Positions 15,918-22,883 of a DNA stretch of 26,121 nt are shown one piece after another. Made by a program: the position numbers and the translations under genes. The stretch comes from a bacterium. Its GTDB lineage: Bacteria > Desulfobacterota > JAPLJL01. The notes beneath the pieces were generated by a model. The model was not told the origin of the DNA. It did no database searches and saw only the letters and a program-made list of their open reading frames with translations. The DNA is taken from contig JAQTNV010000048.1 in the NCBI GenBank assembly GCA_028713675.1, positions 1 to 26,121 of the forward strand. The letters run 5' to 3'. How positions within the stretch are numbered: the first letter of the stretch is position 1; every line of letters starts with the position of its first letter.

Positions 15918-15984
15918 GTAGTCCTGGTTCAGGAGAAAACCTCTGGCTTTCCTGGGCCGGATTCGAAATAGCGAAAGAGATTGT

Positions 15985-16209
15985 ATGTCAGATTGGTACC
16001 TGTACATATGCGAAAAGAAAGACCGGTTATATGTCGGGATTACGACCGATTTAAAAAAACGGATGGAACAGCACGGAAATCCAAAACTGCTTTATCAAGA
16101 AGGACCGTTGGAAAAAGGGACAGCGGCATTCCGGGAAAAGCAGATTAAGGGCTGGAGAAGAGAAAAAAAGTTGGTATTAATCGCTGGCGGGCCAGGAAAG
16201 CCAAGGTGA
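15985..16209 (+). CDS. Small GIY-YIG nuclease-domain protein
   Basis: The protein has 74 residues; AAAGAG lies upstream of the ATG. WYLYICEKKDRLYVGITTDLKKRMEQHG (4-31) is the GIY-YIG core: the Y-x-Y strand, the YVG strand, the T-x-L-x-x-R helix with the catalytic Arg, and the His. REKQIKGWRREKKLVLIAGG (51-70) is the C-terminal helix of the UvrC/YhbQ-like single-domain group; the conserved Glu could be that of REKQIK. The protein is shorter than YhbQ (about 100 residues) but complete. It is the only gene in the 377-bp insert between the two copies of the tRNA 3' end. A role as a homing or recombination enzyme for the insert is inference; it could also be a passenger or repair nuclease. Confidence 0.85.
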   Translation: MSDWYLYICEKKDRLYVGITTDLKKRMEQHGNPKLLYQEGPLEKGTAAFREKQIKGWRREKKLVLIAGGPGKPR

Positions 16210-16214
16210 GCTTG

Positions 16215-16234
16215 CCCTGAGCACTGCCGAAGGG
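16215..16234. repeat. REP-like element, copy abutting the right tRNA repeat
   Basis: CCCTGAGCACTGCCGAAGGG is an imperfect palindrome of the same family as 13766 and 22732. Its last G is the first base of the right tRNA-end repeat, so it marks the right edge of the 377-bp insert. Confidence 0.6.
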
Positions 16235-16258
16235 AGTCCTACCCGGGGAGCCATAAAT
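16234..16258. repeat. Right copy of 25-bp direct repeat (displaced tRNA-Asn 3' end), attR-like
   Basis: It is an exact copy of 15857-15881 without the rest of a tRNA. It is followed within 8 bp by an ordinary intrinsic terminator (16266-16289), which was probably the original terminator of the tRNA before the insertion. Confidence 0.8.
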
Positions 16259-16265
16259 AATCTGA

Positions 16266-16289
16266 AGCCAGGAAAATCCTGGCTTTTTT
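16266..16289 (+). terminator. Rho-independent terminator
   Basis: AGCCAGGA (16266-16273) pairs with TCCTGGCT (16277-16284) around a 3-nt loop and runs into six T residues (16284-16289). It follows the displaced tRNA 3' end. Confidence 0.9.
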
Positions 16290-16307
16290 ATTCACCGCCC
16301 GCTCGAA

Positions 16308-16313
16308 TATAAT
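16308..16313 (+). promoter_or_regulatory. -10 element TATAAT close to a start codon
   Basis: A consensus TATAAT ends 7 bp before the ATG at 16321, and no Shine-Dalgarno is visible. Transcription would start at or next to the ATG, giving a leaderless mRNA. The -35 region is poor. Confidence 0.4.
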
Positions 16314-16320
16314 TGAATCC

Positions 16321-17697
16321 ATGACGGGCAATAAAAATGGCGCCGCGAGGACCGGGGACAAAACCGGGAAATATCTCGAGAACTGCACCGGAGCCCTCGA
16401 CCAGGCGTTGGACGAGGTCCCGGCCTACCGGGCTTGGCGCCAATTCGACCGTGGAAAAGGCGCCCCCATTGACGAGCGTTACGCCGGACTGCCCGCGCTC
16501 ACGAAGCGGGATATGAATATCCATACCCCCGCGGCATTCATCCCGCCCGGCCGTTCCTTGGCGGAGGGCCTGAAGAGCGGAGAAATCGAACTGGTCGAAA
16601 CCAGCGGGACCACCGAAGACAAGGTTATCAACGTCTGGTACCAGTCCTGGTGGAACGCCTCGGAATTGGCCTCGTGGACGCTCAACGCGCACGCCGCGAG
16701 AGTTACGACCGGCGACCAGCGGGAGGCGATCCTGGCCAATCCCTTGAACGTGGGTTTCCGAAGCGAGCGCGGCGACCTGCCGATGGAGAAGCGCCGCCTT
16801 GAACGGTTCCTCTTCCTGAATGATCTCGCGGACCCCATGGCATGGACCGACAGTTACTGCGACCGGATGCTCCGGGAGCTGGAGCTCTTTCAGCCCGTGA
16901 CCCTGGAAGCTAATCCCTCTTTGCTGAGCCGGTTATGCCGCTACATCCTGCGGACAGGAAAGCGCGCTTATCAGCCTTCCCTGATTGTCCTGACTTACGA
17001 GTACCCGTCATTTATCCATCGCCGGCACATGGCCGTGGTTTTCGACGCTCCGATCATGAGCTCCTATGGCTCGACCGAGAGCGGCTACGTTTTCAGCGAA
17101 TGCGAGCATGGCCGTTTTCATCAGAACGTGGATTACTGCCGGGTCGATTTCCTGCCTTTTCGGGATGATTGCGGCGGCCCTGATCTGGGGAAATTGCTGG
17201 TGACAACCTTCGATAATCCCTGGCGCTCGCTCATCCGCTTTGACGTGGGCGATCTGGGCCGGCTGAACCCGGGGCCATGCCGCTGCGGCCGCACCGCGGG
17301 GATGACCCTTTCTTTGATCGAGGGCCGGACCGTCAACCTCACGGTTACTCCGGAGGGAACGCCGGTTACGCAGGCCCGGGTGGATCAGGGCCTTTCCGAT
17401 GTTTCCCGGATTGATGATTACGAGCTGCGGCAGAAGGACGAAAGTTCTTACCGGCTGCGGATCGTCTGCGACACCGGGTTTGATCCCGCCACGGCCGCCC
17501 AGGCACGAGATATCCTGCGGGAAATCTACGGGCCCCAAGCCAGGATCAGCGTTGAGGAAGCCCGGGATCTGGCCCCCGGGCCCTCCGGTAAGTTTCAGAT
17601 GGTCCAGGCCCTTTTTCCTTTAAATCCCGCGTCCTTTCTGGACCCGCGTTTCCAGCCTCCGGTACCCGGCGATTCAGCTGCAGAGGAAGGATTGTAA
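16321..17697 (+). CDS. Phenylacetate-CoA ligase (PaaK)-like adenylate-forming enzyme
   Basis: The protein has 458 residues. The AMP-binding phosphate loop is LVETSGTTEDK (91-101); YGSTESGYVFSECEHG (249-264) is the A5 motif with the adenine-site region; RSLIRFDVGDLGRL (302-315) is the A7 motif with its Asp; CRCGR (320-324) and IEGR (333-336) are the A8-type hinge seen in PaaK; and APGPSGKFQMV near the C-terminus (SGKFQ) carries the expected catalytic Lys. The family adenylates a carboxylate and often transfers it to CoA. The substrate is unknown. No standard ribosome-binding site is visible; a TATAAT at 16308 suggests a leaderless message. It is followed after 2 bp by the S51-peptidase-like gene. 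Confidence 0.83.
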   Translation: MTGNKNGAARTGDKTGKYLENCTGALDQALDEVPAYRAWRQFDRGKGAPIDERYAGLPALTKRDMNIHTPAAFIPPGRSLAEGLKSGEIELVETSGTTEDKVINVWYQSWWNASELASWTLNAHAARVTTGDQREAILANPLNVGFRSERGDLPMEKRRLERFLFLNDLADPMAWTDSYCDRMLRELELFQPVTLEANPSLLSRLCRYILRTGKRAYQPSLIVLTYEYPSFIHRRHMAVVFDAPIMSSYGSTESGYVFSECEHGRFHQNVDYCRVDFLPFRDDCGGPDLGKLLVTTFDNPWRSLIRFDVGDLGRLNPGPCRCGRTAGMTLSLIEGRTVNLTVTPEGTPVTQARVDQGLSDVSRIDDYELRQKDESSYRLRIVCDTGFDPATAAQARDILREIYGPQARISVEEARDLAPGPSGKFQMVQALFPLNPASFLDPRFQPPVPGDSAAEEGL

Positions 17698-17699
17698 TC

Positions 17700-18356
17700 A
17701 TGATCGACCGCCGGAGAGCGTCCCCGATTTACCTGCTCGCGGGGAAAGGTTCTTATAACAAGATCCTCAAACAGATTTATGCCCGGGCAGGCAAGGACAG
17801 GCCCGGAATCGCCTATATCGCCACCGCCAGCGAAGACAACCGTGGATTTTTTTTCTTTATCAGTAAAATTCTTAAGCTGGCTGGTCCCTGCGAGATTAAA
17901 CTTGCCCCACTGGCGGGAGCGAAGGCCGATCCCAGGAAGGCGCGGGAAATAATCGAATCAGCCGACCTGGTTTGCATTTCCGGCGGGGATGTCGAGCTGG
18001 GGATGAAAGGGCTGGCTCATGGGGGAATAATCGGCCTCTTGGAAAAGAAGTATTCTGCGGGAACACCGTTTTTCGGGTTGTCGGCCGGGGCCATCATGCT
18101 CTGCCGCCAATGGGTAGCCTGGAGCGATTCGGAGGACGACTCCACCGCCAGGTATTTCGATTGCCTGGGCTTCGCGGATCTTATCTGCGACGTGCACGAT
18201 GAGTCCTGCGACTGGGAAGACCTCCGGATGCTGCTCAAGCTTTCCCCCGCGGACACGGTCGGATACGGGATCAGGACCGGCGGCGCCCTCCGGGTGGATC
18301 CGGACGGCGCGATCGAAATAATTTCAGGGAAAGTCGATAGAATTGTTCAAAAATAG
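17700..18356 (+). CDS. Peptidase S51 / cyanophycinase-like protein
   Basis: The protein has 218 residues and begins 2 bp after the PaaK-like stop codon, with an AGAGGAAGG Shine-Dalgarno inside that gene. The fold signature of dipeptidase E/cyanophycinase is present: IYLLAGKGSYN at the N-terminus, VCISGGDVE (91-99) with the substrate-site GG, and FFGLSAGAI (124-132) with nucleophile Ser128. His166 (DVHDE) is a candidate triad histidine, but the usual His region is not well conserved, so activity is not certain. S51 enzymes cleave Asp-X dipeptides or cyanophycin. Coupling to an adenylating enzyme suggests a joint role in making or breaking an amide or acyl product, which is inference. Confidence 0.78.
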   Translation: MIDRRRASPIYLLAGKGSYNKILKQIYARAGKDRPGIAYIATASEDNRGFFFFISKILKLAGPCEIKLAPLAGAKADPRKAREIIESADLVCISGGDVELGMKGLAHGGIIGLLEKKYSAGTPFFGLSAGAIMLCRQWVAWSDSEDDSTARYFDCLGFADLICDVHDESCDWEDLRMLLKLSPADTVGYGIRTGGALRVDPDGAIEIISGKVDRIVQK

Positions 18357-18369
18357 GTGATGGATATTG

Positions 18370-18410
18370 ATTCTACCCACGACCCATGACCGATCACCCA
18401 TGACCTTCTG
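18370..18410. repeat. Degenerate 7-bp-period tract
   Basis: CCCACGA, CCCATGA, CCGATCA, CCCATGA, CCTTCTG follow in phase, filling the gap between the S51-like gene and the second GIY-YIG gene. Confidence 0.6.
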
Positions 18411-18419
18411 TTGAGAAAA

Positions 18420-18785
18420 ATGACTACACGCGATGAACTTAAGAGACAGTACAAGGAAACCCCCAAGCAGGCGGGGATCTTTCAGGTCATCAACAAGACC
18501 AACGGGAAAATCCTGCTCTGCAGCAGCAAGAACCTGGAGGGCAAGCTGAACAAGCACAGGTTCCAGCTTTCGATCCAGCGGCACTATAACCAGCAGCTCC
18601 AGGAGGATTGGGATCGGCTGGGAGAGGATGCCTTCCGGTTCGAAATCTCCGAAATCGTCAAAGTCAAAGACGATCCGGGTTTCAATCTTGATGACGAGCT
18701 TTCCCTGCTCGAGGAGATCTGGATCGAGAAAACCCAGCCCTACGGGGAGCGCGGCTACAACAAAAACAAAAAAATCCGGGAGTAA
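18420..18785 (+). CDS. GIY-YIG nuclease-family protein
   Basis: The protein has 121 residues from the ATG at 18420; a TTG at 18411 is also open. No strong Shine-Dalgarno is visible. The core runs AGIFQVINKTNGKILLCSSKNLEGKLNKHRFQL (18-50 region), the divergent GIY-YIG form in which YIG is replaced by LLCSS. Further conserved parts are QLQEDWDRLGEDAFRFEISE and SLLEEIWIEKTQPYGERGYNKN at the C-terminus. This matches a known group of about 120-residue GIY-YIG proteins found in Firmicutes and anaerobes, in which the catalytic motif is altered, so nuclease activity is doubtful. It is unrelated in sequence to the 74-residue protein at 15985. It follows the S51-like gene by 63 bp and may share its transcript. 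Confidence 0.78.
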   Translation: MTTRDELKRQYKETPKQAGIFQVINKTNGKILLCSSKNLEGKLNKHRFQLSIQRHYNQQLQEDWDRLGEDAFRFEISEIVKVKDDPGFNLDDELSLLEEIWIEKTQPYGERGYNKNKKIRE

Positions 18786-18818
18786 CCGGCGAGCAAATTG
18801 GCCGCTACGGTCCTATGG

Positions 18819-20906
18819 CTAAAGCCCGGTGCGCGTATAACCAACGCTCAACTGCCGGCTGGAAATGGTCAGCGGAGCGATGGCGCTGGCGAGGATCGCG
18901 CCGGTGACCTGGCTGTTGGGAACGCTGAAGGTCGGAACTCCCGAAAGGGCGTAGAGTGTGAACGTATAGGTTTTGAGGCCGGGGCCGGTGGAGCAGGGAG
19001 GATAATACTTGAGTTCTGAGCCGTCGGTGCTTACTCCGGCGGTGCCGACGCCGGTGGTGCCTTTCACGAGCGAAGTCGCGGTGCCGGGAATGTGGAACAG
19101 GACCCAATTATACTTCGTGCCGTCATTGGCGATCGTGGTCAGCGTCAGCGCGAATTCGACGGTGCCCGCGGGCGCTCCCGACCAGGAAAGCGGTGGGCTA
19201 ACCGCGTTATTGCCTAAGGTATCGTCGCAGGTATAAACCTGGGGAAGCGTGCCCCCGTCAACAAAGACCGAGCTCGTGAAAGTAAAGGACGAGGCGCACG
19301 TATGGTTGAGACAGGAGAATGAACAGCAGTCCCAGTCCGTGCTGCAAGTGCTGGCCGCCGCTCCGCAGACCCCGAACATGAAGTCGGTATCCATTACCGT
19401 CGGGGCTGTCGCCAGCGGCGCCGAGTAAAGGTAGCCGTTTCCGCACATGCTGTCATAGTCCGGGTTCCCGCCCGCCTCGGCCGTGGCCGTCTTTCGAAGC
19501 GCCATTAGCGTAGCTTTCTGGGTATCGGTCAATCCTAGACTAGAAAAGGCAGTCGCATAGTAATACGAGATCTCGCCGTCCAACTCGCCGTATTCCCGGG
19601 CCAGGCCGACAACGGTGGTTTTACTCACCGTTCCCTGGGCCAGGAAATTCCGCAGCACGTTTGAGATCTCGGTCCGCTTCGCGACGATGTTGGTCAGGTC
19701 GGTCTTTTGGGTGGTGATCAGGCCTGTTACTTTTGGCCGCTGGGTGGTGGAATCCAGCGTGGTCAGGAACGAATCCCCCATGTTCGCCGTCATGTTCGAA
19801 TCGATGGTATAGCTCGGGTTGTGCATCGCCTTGATGTCCTTCATGAAGAAGGATCCGAAGTACGTACCTTGTCGCTCGGGGCAGAAGTAGACGTCAGCAT
19901 CTATGCTCCCCAGGTACCAGGCGAGCATTTCGCCCGCGTATGTGCGCATCATCTGACCAGGGTACTTGGCCATAACGGCGTCGATTTCACTCTGGGACGG
20001 CTGCGTCCATTCAAGGGACCCTTTGCCCTTCATGGCGGCCAGGGTCGCCTGCTGGGCAGTGTCCATCGAGCCGAGGACGCTCGCGTACGCCTGCGCGCGC
20101 AGGTAGCTCATTTCGCCGTCGATACTGAACAGGTACGCCGAGTATGCTTTCACGGCATCCCGGCTCAGGCTTGTCTTCCCGGCGGGAACGTCGCCGTCGA
20201 ATAGACGTCGAAACGCCTTCGCCAGCGGGAAGCGCGCGTATCCGTAATTGTCGTTCAGGGAATCTTCCGCGGCGCCCAGGTCGGAAAGTGTCTGGAGCTG
20301 AGCATCATTCAGCAGGACCAGGATGGGGTCGGCTGTCAGGGTCGTAAAGTCGGTGTTGTGCCCCATTCCCGAGGGGTCATTGTCGCGCAGGTATTGGAAG
20401 CCGAAAAAGTCGGCCACCTTGCCGGGAGGATAGAACGTCTGGGCGCAGAAGCTGCCGGTGACGAAAGCCAGGCCGTCAAAGGCTATGGTCATGGACTGGG
20501 CTTCGTCGGAAATGGTGTCGGCGGTGTTCATCTCGGCATCGCTATTGCCGTCGCCACCGCCATCGGGATTCTCTTCCTCATCCGGTACGCACAGCCCGTC
20601 GGTGCTGCATACGAGTGTCTGGTCCGGTGGTTTCGGGCAGTCGTCCGCGATCGTGCACTGCGGAACGCACCGGTCTCCTTTCGGCGTGGGGCTGCAGGCG
20701 CACCCTTTAACCGCGTCCTTGGGGCATGCTTCATCCGCGGCGCAATCGGACTGGGTTACACAGGTCCCGTCGGCCGTGTTGTCGCCGTTATCAGTGAAAC
20801 TATTTTCCTTGCACCCGGCGCCTATACCGGCGAAGACCAGGCAGAACATCGCAAGAATTACGAGGCATCTCTGAAAAGATGGGAGACTTACTCGCGCGGT
20901 CTTCAT
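18819..20906 (-). CDS. Modular lipoprotein with Cys-rich modules and a C-terminal PEBP (YbhB/YbcL-like) domain
   Basis: The protein has 695 residues from the ATG at 20906, chosen for AAAGGAGG just upstream; the frame stays open to 20984. A signal peptide (LVILAMFCLVFAGIGAGC) ends at Cys32 in an atypical lipobox, followed by an Asp/Asn-rich linker. Residues 49-106 hold about ten cysteines in Dickkopf/EGF-like spacing (TCVTQSDC, CPKDAVKGCAC, CTIADDC, VCSTDGLC). An acidic Gly-rich linker, then a 400-residue mostly helical region I cannot name, come next. A short CSTDWDCCSFSCLNHTC module precedes the PEBP domain (about 540-695), recognisable by SPPLSWSGAPAGT, NWVLFHIPG and YYPPCSTGPGLKTYTFTLYAL. 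PEBP proteins bind phospholipids or act as inhibitors. It is probably on the outer surface or in the periplasm. The domain combination is unusual. It is a single-gene unit. Confidence 0.8.
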   Translation of the reverse strand: MKTARVSLPSFQRCLVILAMFCLVFAGIGAGCKENSFTDNGDNTADGTCVTQSDCAADEACPKDAVKGCACSPTPKGDRCVPQCTIADDCPKPPDQTLVCSTDGLCVPDEEENPDGGGDGNSDAEMNTADTISDEAQSMTIAFDGLAFVTGSFCAQTFYPPGKVADFFGFQYLRDNDPSGMGHNTDFTTLTADPILVLLNDAQLQTLSDLGAAEDSLNDNYGYARFPLAKAFRRLFDGDVPAGKTSLSRDAVKAYSAYLFSIDGEMSYLRAQAYASVLGSMDTAQQATLAAMKGKGSLEWTQPSQSEIDAVMAKYPGQMMRTYAGEMLAWYLGSIDADVYFCPERQGTYFGSFFMKDIKAMHNPSYTIDSNMTANMGDSFLTTLDSTTQRPKVTGLITTQKTDLTNIVAKRTEISNVLRNFLAQGTVSKTTVVGLAREYGELDGEISYYYATAFSSLGLTDTQKATLMALRKTATAEAGGNPDYDSMCGNGYLYSAPLATAPTVMDTDFMFGVCGAAASTCSTDWDCCSFSCLNHTCASSFTFTSSVFVDGGTLPQVYTCDDTLGNNAVSPPLSWSGAPAGTVEFALTLTTIANDGTKYNWVLFHIPGTATSLVKGTTGVGTAGVSTDGSELKYYPPCSTGPGLKTYTFTLYALSGVPTFSVPNSQVTGAILASAIAPLTISSRQLSVGYTRTGL

Positions 20907-21159
20907 AATATCCTCCTTTAATGTTCCTCTCCATGCGAGAGGTAACCGTGTTGTTCCGCATATATAAACCCGTTTTACGCACACAGGTTGCAGGGGATTA
21001 CAGATTTTCGAATCTGCCTTCCGCGCCAGGTCGGGGCTAAGCGCCCAGCGTCAGATCCGAGAACAACTTTCACGCTGAGCAAGCGCCGATGTCCCGTTAT
21101 TCTCTGAAAGCTGGTTTTCCGGGCTAAAGAATTGTTTTAAGGAAGGTACCCCGCGGTCT

Positions 21160-22605
21160 CTAGCGGACCGGATTGTGTTTCCGGTCACGGAGGAATCCGG
21201 TGCGGGAGGCGAGGGCCCCGGCGGCGGCGAGCATGCGGTCGACCGAGGGATAAACCGGGACCTGATTCGCCTCCAGGGTTTCGGTGAACTTCTTTACGAC
21301 ATCCGGCGCCCCGCCCAGGATGGTGGCCAGGGCCGGCTTTTTCGTCCGCTTCAGCTCCCCGGCCAGCTGGGCGATATTAAAATCGGATTCCGGGATCAGG
21401 ACAAAGATCAGCCCGAGGATGTCGATATTTTTATCCCGGGCGGCCGCGCTGGAGACCACGGAATAGGCGCTCTCGCCTCCGACTTTCTCAATCGCCGACC
21501 AGATATCGGCCGGGTTGCGGAGGGGAGCCCAGGGGGGAACCACCGCGCGCATCTTTTCCAGGGCCGGGGCCGAGAAATCCGGCACCCGGAGTCCGTAATG
21601 GCCTGCCCGGTCGCTCGCGAGGACGCAGCCGACGCCAGTGATCGAGATCACCCCGATCCGGTTGCCGGCCGGGAGCGGGCAGAACTCAAAGGCCTTGGCC
21701 AGGTCAAACATCGGCTCGAATCCGTCCACGCGGAAAACGCCGGCCCGGCGGAAGACCGAATCGTAAACCCGGTCGGCGCCGGCCATCGTCCCGGTATGCG
21801 AGGAAACGGCGCGCGCCCCTTCCTCCGTCCGGCCGCTTTTGAGCACGATAACCGGCTTGGCGCGCGAGACCCGCTCCAGGGCCCGCGCCCAGGCCCGGCC
21901 GTCACGGACGCCCTCGATATAGACGCCCAGAACCCGGGTGGCCCGGTCCCGGGCGAAAAACTCGAGAAACTCGACATCAGCAAGGTCGGACTTGTTGCCG
22001 AGACAGGCGATCCGCGCGATCCCGAAACGTTCGCCGGACTCGATCGTGGCGGCGAAACCGGATCCAAACACCCCGGTCTGGCCGCAAAAGGAAACGCCGC
22101 CGGGCCGCAGGGGCTGGAGGGTGGTGATCGAAGTGACCACTCCGGCGGCGGGGCTGATCGTGCCGATGCTGTTCGGCCCCATCAGGCGGATCCCCAGGGC
22201 CCGCGCCCGGTCGGCCACCCGGCGCTCCTCGCGCCGCCCTTCCTCTCCCATGTCGGAGAAGCCCCCGGTCGCGATGATCAGGTTCCCGATCCCGCGCCGC
22301 CCGGCCTGTTCCACGACCTCGAAGACGGCCGGCTGGGGAACGACCAGCACCGCCAAATCGCACGGCTCCGGCACCAGGGCCAGCGAGGCAAAGGTTCGAA
22401 GACCGAGGATCTGCTCGCCCGAGGGATTGACGGGGTAGATGGGGCCGCGGTAGCCGAAACGCTTCAGATTGGCCACAACTATATGCCCGCCCTTCCTGGG
22501 ATTGGGGCTGGCGCCGACCACCGCTACCCCGCGCGGTTCGAAGAAAGGCCGGACCGCTTCGGCGGGGTTTCGGATCACGCGTTTTTTCGAAGGTTTTTTA
22601 ACCAC
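21160..22605 (-). CDS. ADP-forming acyl-CoA synthetase, alpha subunit (CoA-binding and succinyl-CoA-ligase-like domains)
   Basis: The protein has 481 residues with a GTG start and a weak ribosome-binding site. Residues 20-145 form the CoA-binding Rossmann domain (VAVVGASPNPRKGGHIVVANL, YPVNP, DLAVLVVP, GPNSIG). Residues 155-430 form the succinyl-CoA-synthetase-like part, with GNKSDLADVEFLEFF (203-217) and SSHTGTMAG (268-276). His270 is the expected phosphorylated histidine. These enzymes convert an acyl-CoA, ADP and phosphate into the acid, CoA and ATP, conserving energy during fermentation of sugars, amino acids or aromatic acids. The ATP-grasp beta subunit is neither fused nor adjacent, so a partner must be encoded elsewhere, or the protein is an orphan paralogue. 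Single gene. Confidence 0.88.
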   Translation of the reverse strand: MVKKPSKKRVIRNPAEAVRPFFEPRGVAVVGASPNPRKGGHIVVANLKRFGYRGPIYPVNPSGEQILGLRTFASLALVPEPCDLAVLVVPQPAVFEVVEQAGRRGIGNLIIATGGFSDMGEEGRREERRVADRARALGIRLMGPNSIGTISPAAGVVTSITTLQPLRPGGVSFCGQTGVFGSGFAATIESGERFGIARIACLGNKSDLADVEFLEFFARDRATRVLGVYIEGVRDGRAWARALERVSRAKPVIVLKSGRTEEGARAVSSHTGTMAGADRVYDSVFRRAGVFRVDGFEPMFDLAKAFEFCPLPAGNRIGVISITGVGCVLASDRAGHYGLRVPDFSAPALEKMRAVVPPWAPLRNPADIWSAIEKVGGESAYSVVSSAAARDKNIDILGLIFVLIPESDFNIAQLAGELKRTKKPALATILGGAPDVVKKFTETLEANQVPVYPSVDRMLAAAGALASRTGFLRDRKHNPVR

Positions 22606-22694
22606 GATTTTATTTGGTTTCCCTAAGCGGATCTACACTATTGCTGCGAATGATAACAAAACGAAGCCGCGCAAAGCAAAAAGAATCAATCATT

Positions 22695-22731
22695 AACTCG
22701 AAACCCGAAACTCGAAACTCGAAACTAGAGA
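22695..22731. repeat. 7-bp-period tract, CTCGAAA type
   Basis: Near-perfect tandem heptads CTCGAAA, CCCGAAA, CTCGAAA, CTCGAAA, CTAGAGA. This is the cleanest example in the window and is immediately followed by a REP-like element. Confidence 0.8.
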
Positions 22732-22751
22732 CCCTTCGACTCCGCTCAGGG
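22732..22751. repeat. REP-like element
   Basis: CCCTTCGACTCCGCTCAGGG matches the reverse complement of the copy at 16215 in 16 of 20 positions. It lies between two heptad tracts. Confidence 0.6.
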
Positions 22752-22760
22752 TGACCTTTC

Positions 22761-22793
22761 GTCCATCACCTATGACCTATGACTTGTGAAATT
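22761..22793. repeat. Degenerate 7-bp-period tract
   Basis: Heptads TCACCTA, TGACCTA, TGACTTG, TGAAATT lie upstream of the acyltransferase gene. They share the CCTATGA core with the tract at 295-346, 22 kb away. Confidence 0.5.
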
Positions 22794-22883
22794 GAAGGCC
22801 GATAAGCAATTTGTTAAACTAACCAAAATTTCCCGAATCGTTGCTTATTATGAGGGATCAAACAGAAACGGAGATTTAACACT

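Noticed and set aside
15756-15971. A 71-codon frame covering tRNA-Asn
   Set aside because: It translates the tRNA and its hairpin; no ribosome-binding site.
21175-22626. A 483-residue open frame on the plus strand opposite the acyl-CoA synthetase gene
   Set aside because: Low-complexity shadow frame without motifs; the minus-strand protein is a clear family member with catalytic His.
22695-22793. Possible CRISPR array
   Set aside because: Repeat units are 7 bp and contiguous, with no spacers and no cas genes nearby.
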